In this document: one piece after another, positions 5,938 through 6,076 of the stretch
Position numbering within the stretch: position 1 is the first letter of the stretch
Layout: each line of letters starts with the position of its first letter
NCBI GenBank assembly: GCA_948665105.1
Contig: CAPNGW010000154.1
Coordinates: forward strand, 1-6,076
Source of the DNA: an uncultured Lachnospiraceae bacterium
GTDB taxonomy: Bacteria; Bacillota; Clostridia; Lachnospirales; Lachnospiraceae
Direction of reading: 5' to 3'
Length of the DNA stretch: 6,076 bases
Translations under genes and position numbers: made by a program
Notes under the pieces: model-generated
Told to the model about the DNA's origin: nothing
Seen by the model: the letters and a program-made list of their open reading frames with translations, nothing else
Database searches by the model: none

Positions 5938-6076
5938 TTATTGTTCTTGTTCCTGGTCTTCACGAATCAGCCTGCGGATGGCTTCCACCGCCACCTGAAT
6001 GGCCATATCCGTGTCATGCACCACCGGGTTATCAAGGCCCAGCTTCTCCCGCTCCTGGTTTGCCACCACCAGGAAG
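5938..6076 (-). CDS. C-terminal end of an unrecognised protein (5' end outside window)
   Basis: An open frame enters from the right edge and ends at a TAA stop (5940-5938), giving 45 visible residues that begin FLVVANQEREKLG and end in a Gln/Glu-rich tail (EDQEQEQ). The piece looks like the end of a soluble cytoplasmic protein: a short hydrophobic strand, the segment NPVVHDTDMA, then an amphipathic helix (AIQVAVEAIRRLI). I do not recognise the family from this fragment and assign no function. The frame has no internal stop and normal codon use. Its stop lies 18 nt before the deoC start, with the deoC ribosome binding site in the gap, so the two genes are probably co-transcribed. A nucleoside-pathway role is suggested only by position. 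Confidence 0.7.
   Translation of the reverse strand, partial: FLVVANQEREKLGLDNPVVHDTDMAIQVAVEAIRRLIREDQEQEQ

Overview
The window is a protein-coding stretch from what looks like a low-to-mid GC Gram-positive anaerobe of the Clostridia, most plausibly a gut Lachnospiraceae-type organism. The basis is the strong AGGAGG-type ribosome binding sites, a class B sortase, Gram-positive-length DeoC and Cdd, and the overall codon and GC character. The taxonomic call is an inference. All supported genes lie on the minus strand, so transcription runs from high to low coordinates, and no gene is supported on the plus strand.

In transcription order: (1) the last 45 codons of an unrecognised gene (6076-5938); (2) deoC, deoxyribose-phosphate aldolase (5919-5254); (3) cdd, cytidine deaminase (5233-4814); (4) deoB, phosphopentomutase (4796-3606); (5) a YczE-like integral membrane protein (3592-2957); (6) a Crp/Fnr-superfamily regulator (2941-2213); (7) a trimeric-class purine nucleoside phosphorylase (2180-1359); (8) a class B sortase with a charged extracellular spacer (1271-393); (9) the first 94 codons of a secreted 5'-nucleotidase-family metallophosphoesterase (282-1, running off the left edge). 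Gaps between genes 1 and 7 are only 13-32 nt, which indicates one operon. The gaps before the sortase (87 nt) and the nucleotidase (110 nt) are longer. No convincing terminator is visible in either, so these genes may be read through or may have their own weak signals.

The enzymes form a coherent nucleoside scavenging route. An exported nucleotidase would release nucleosides from extracellular nucleotides. Inside the cell, Cdd converts (deoxy)cytidine to (deoxy)uridine, and purine nucleoside phosphorylase releases the base and (deoxy)ribose-1-phosphate. DeoB moves the phosphate to C5, and DeoC splits deoxyribose-5-phosphate into acetaldehyde and glyceraldehyde-3-phosphate. A pyrimidine nucleoside phosphorylase and a recognised nucleoside transporter are not in the window. 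The least explained parts are the YczE-like membrane protein and the Crp-like regulator embedded in the catabolic operon, and the sortase placed directly before the exported nucleotidase. The window shows no sign of mobile elements, CRISPR, tRNA or rRNA. No wholly new system is evident; the interest lies in the context of these known families.
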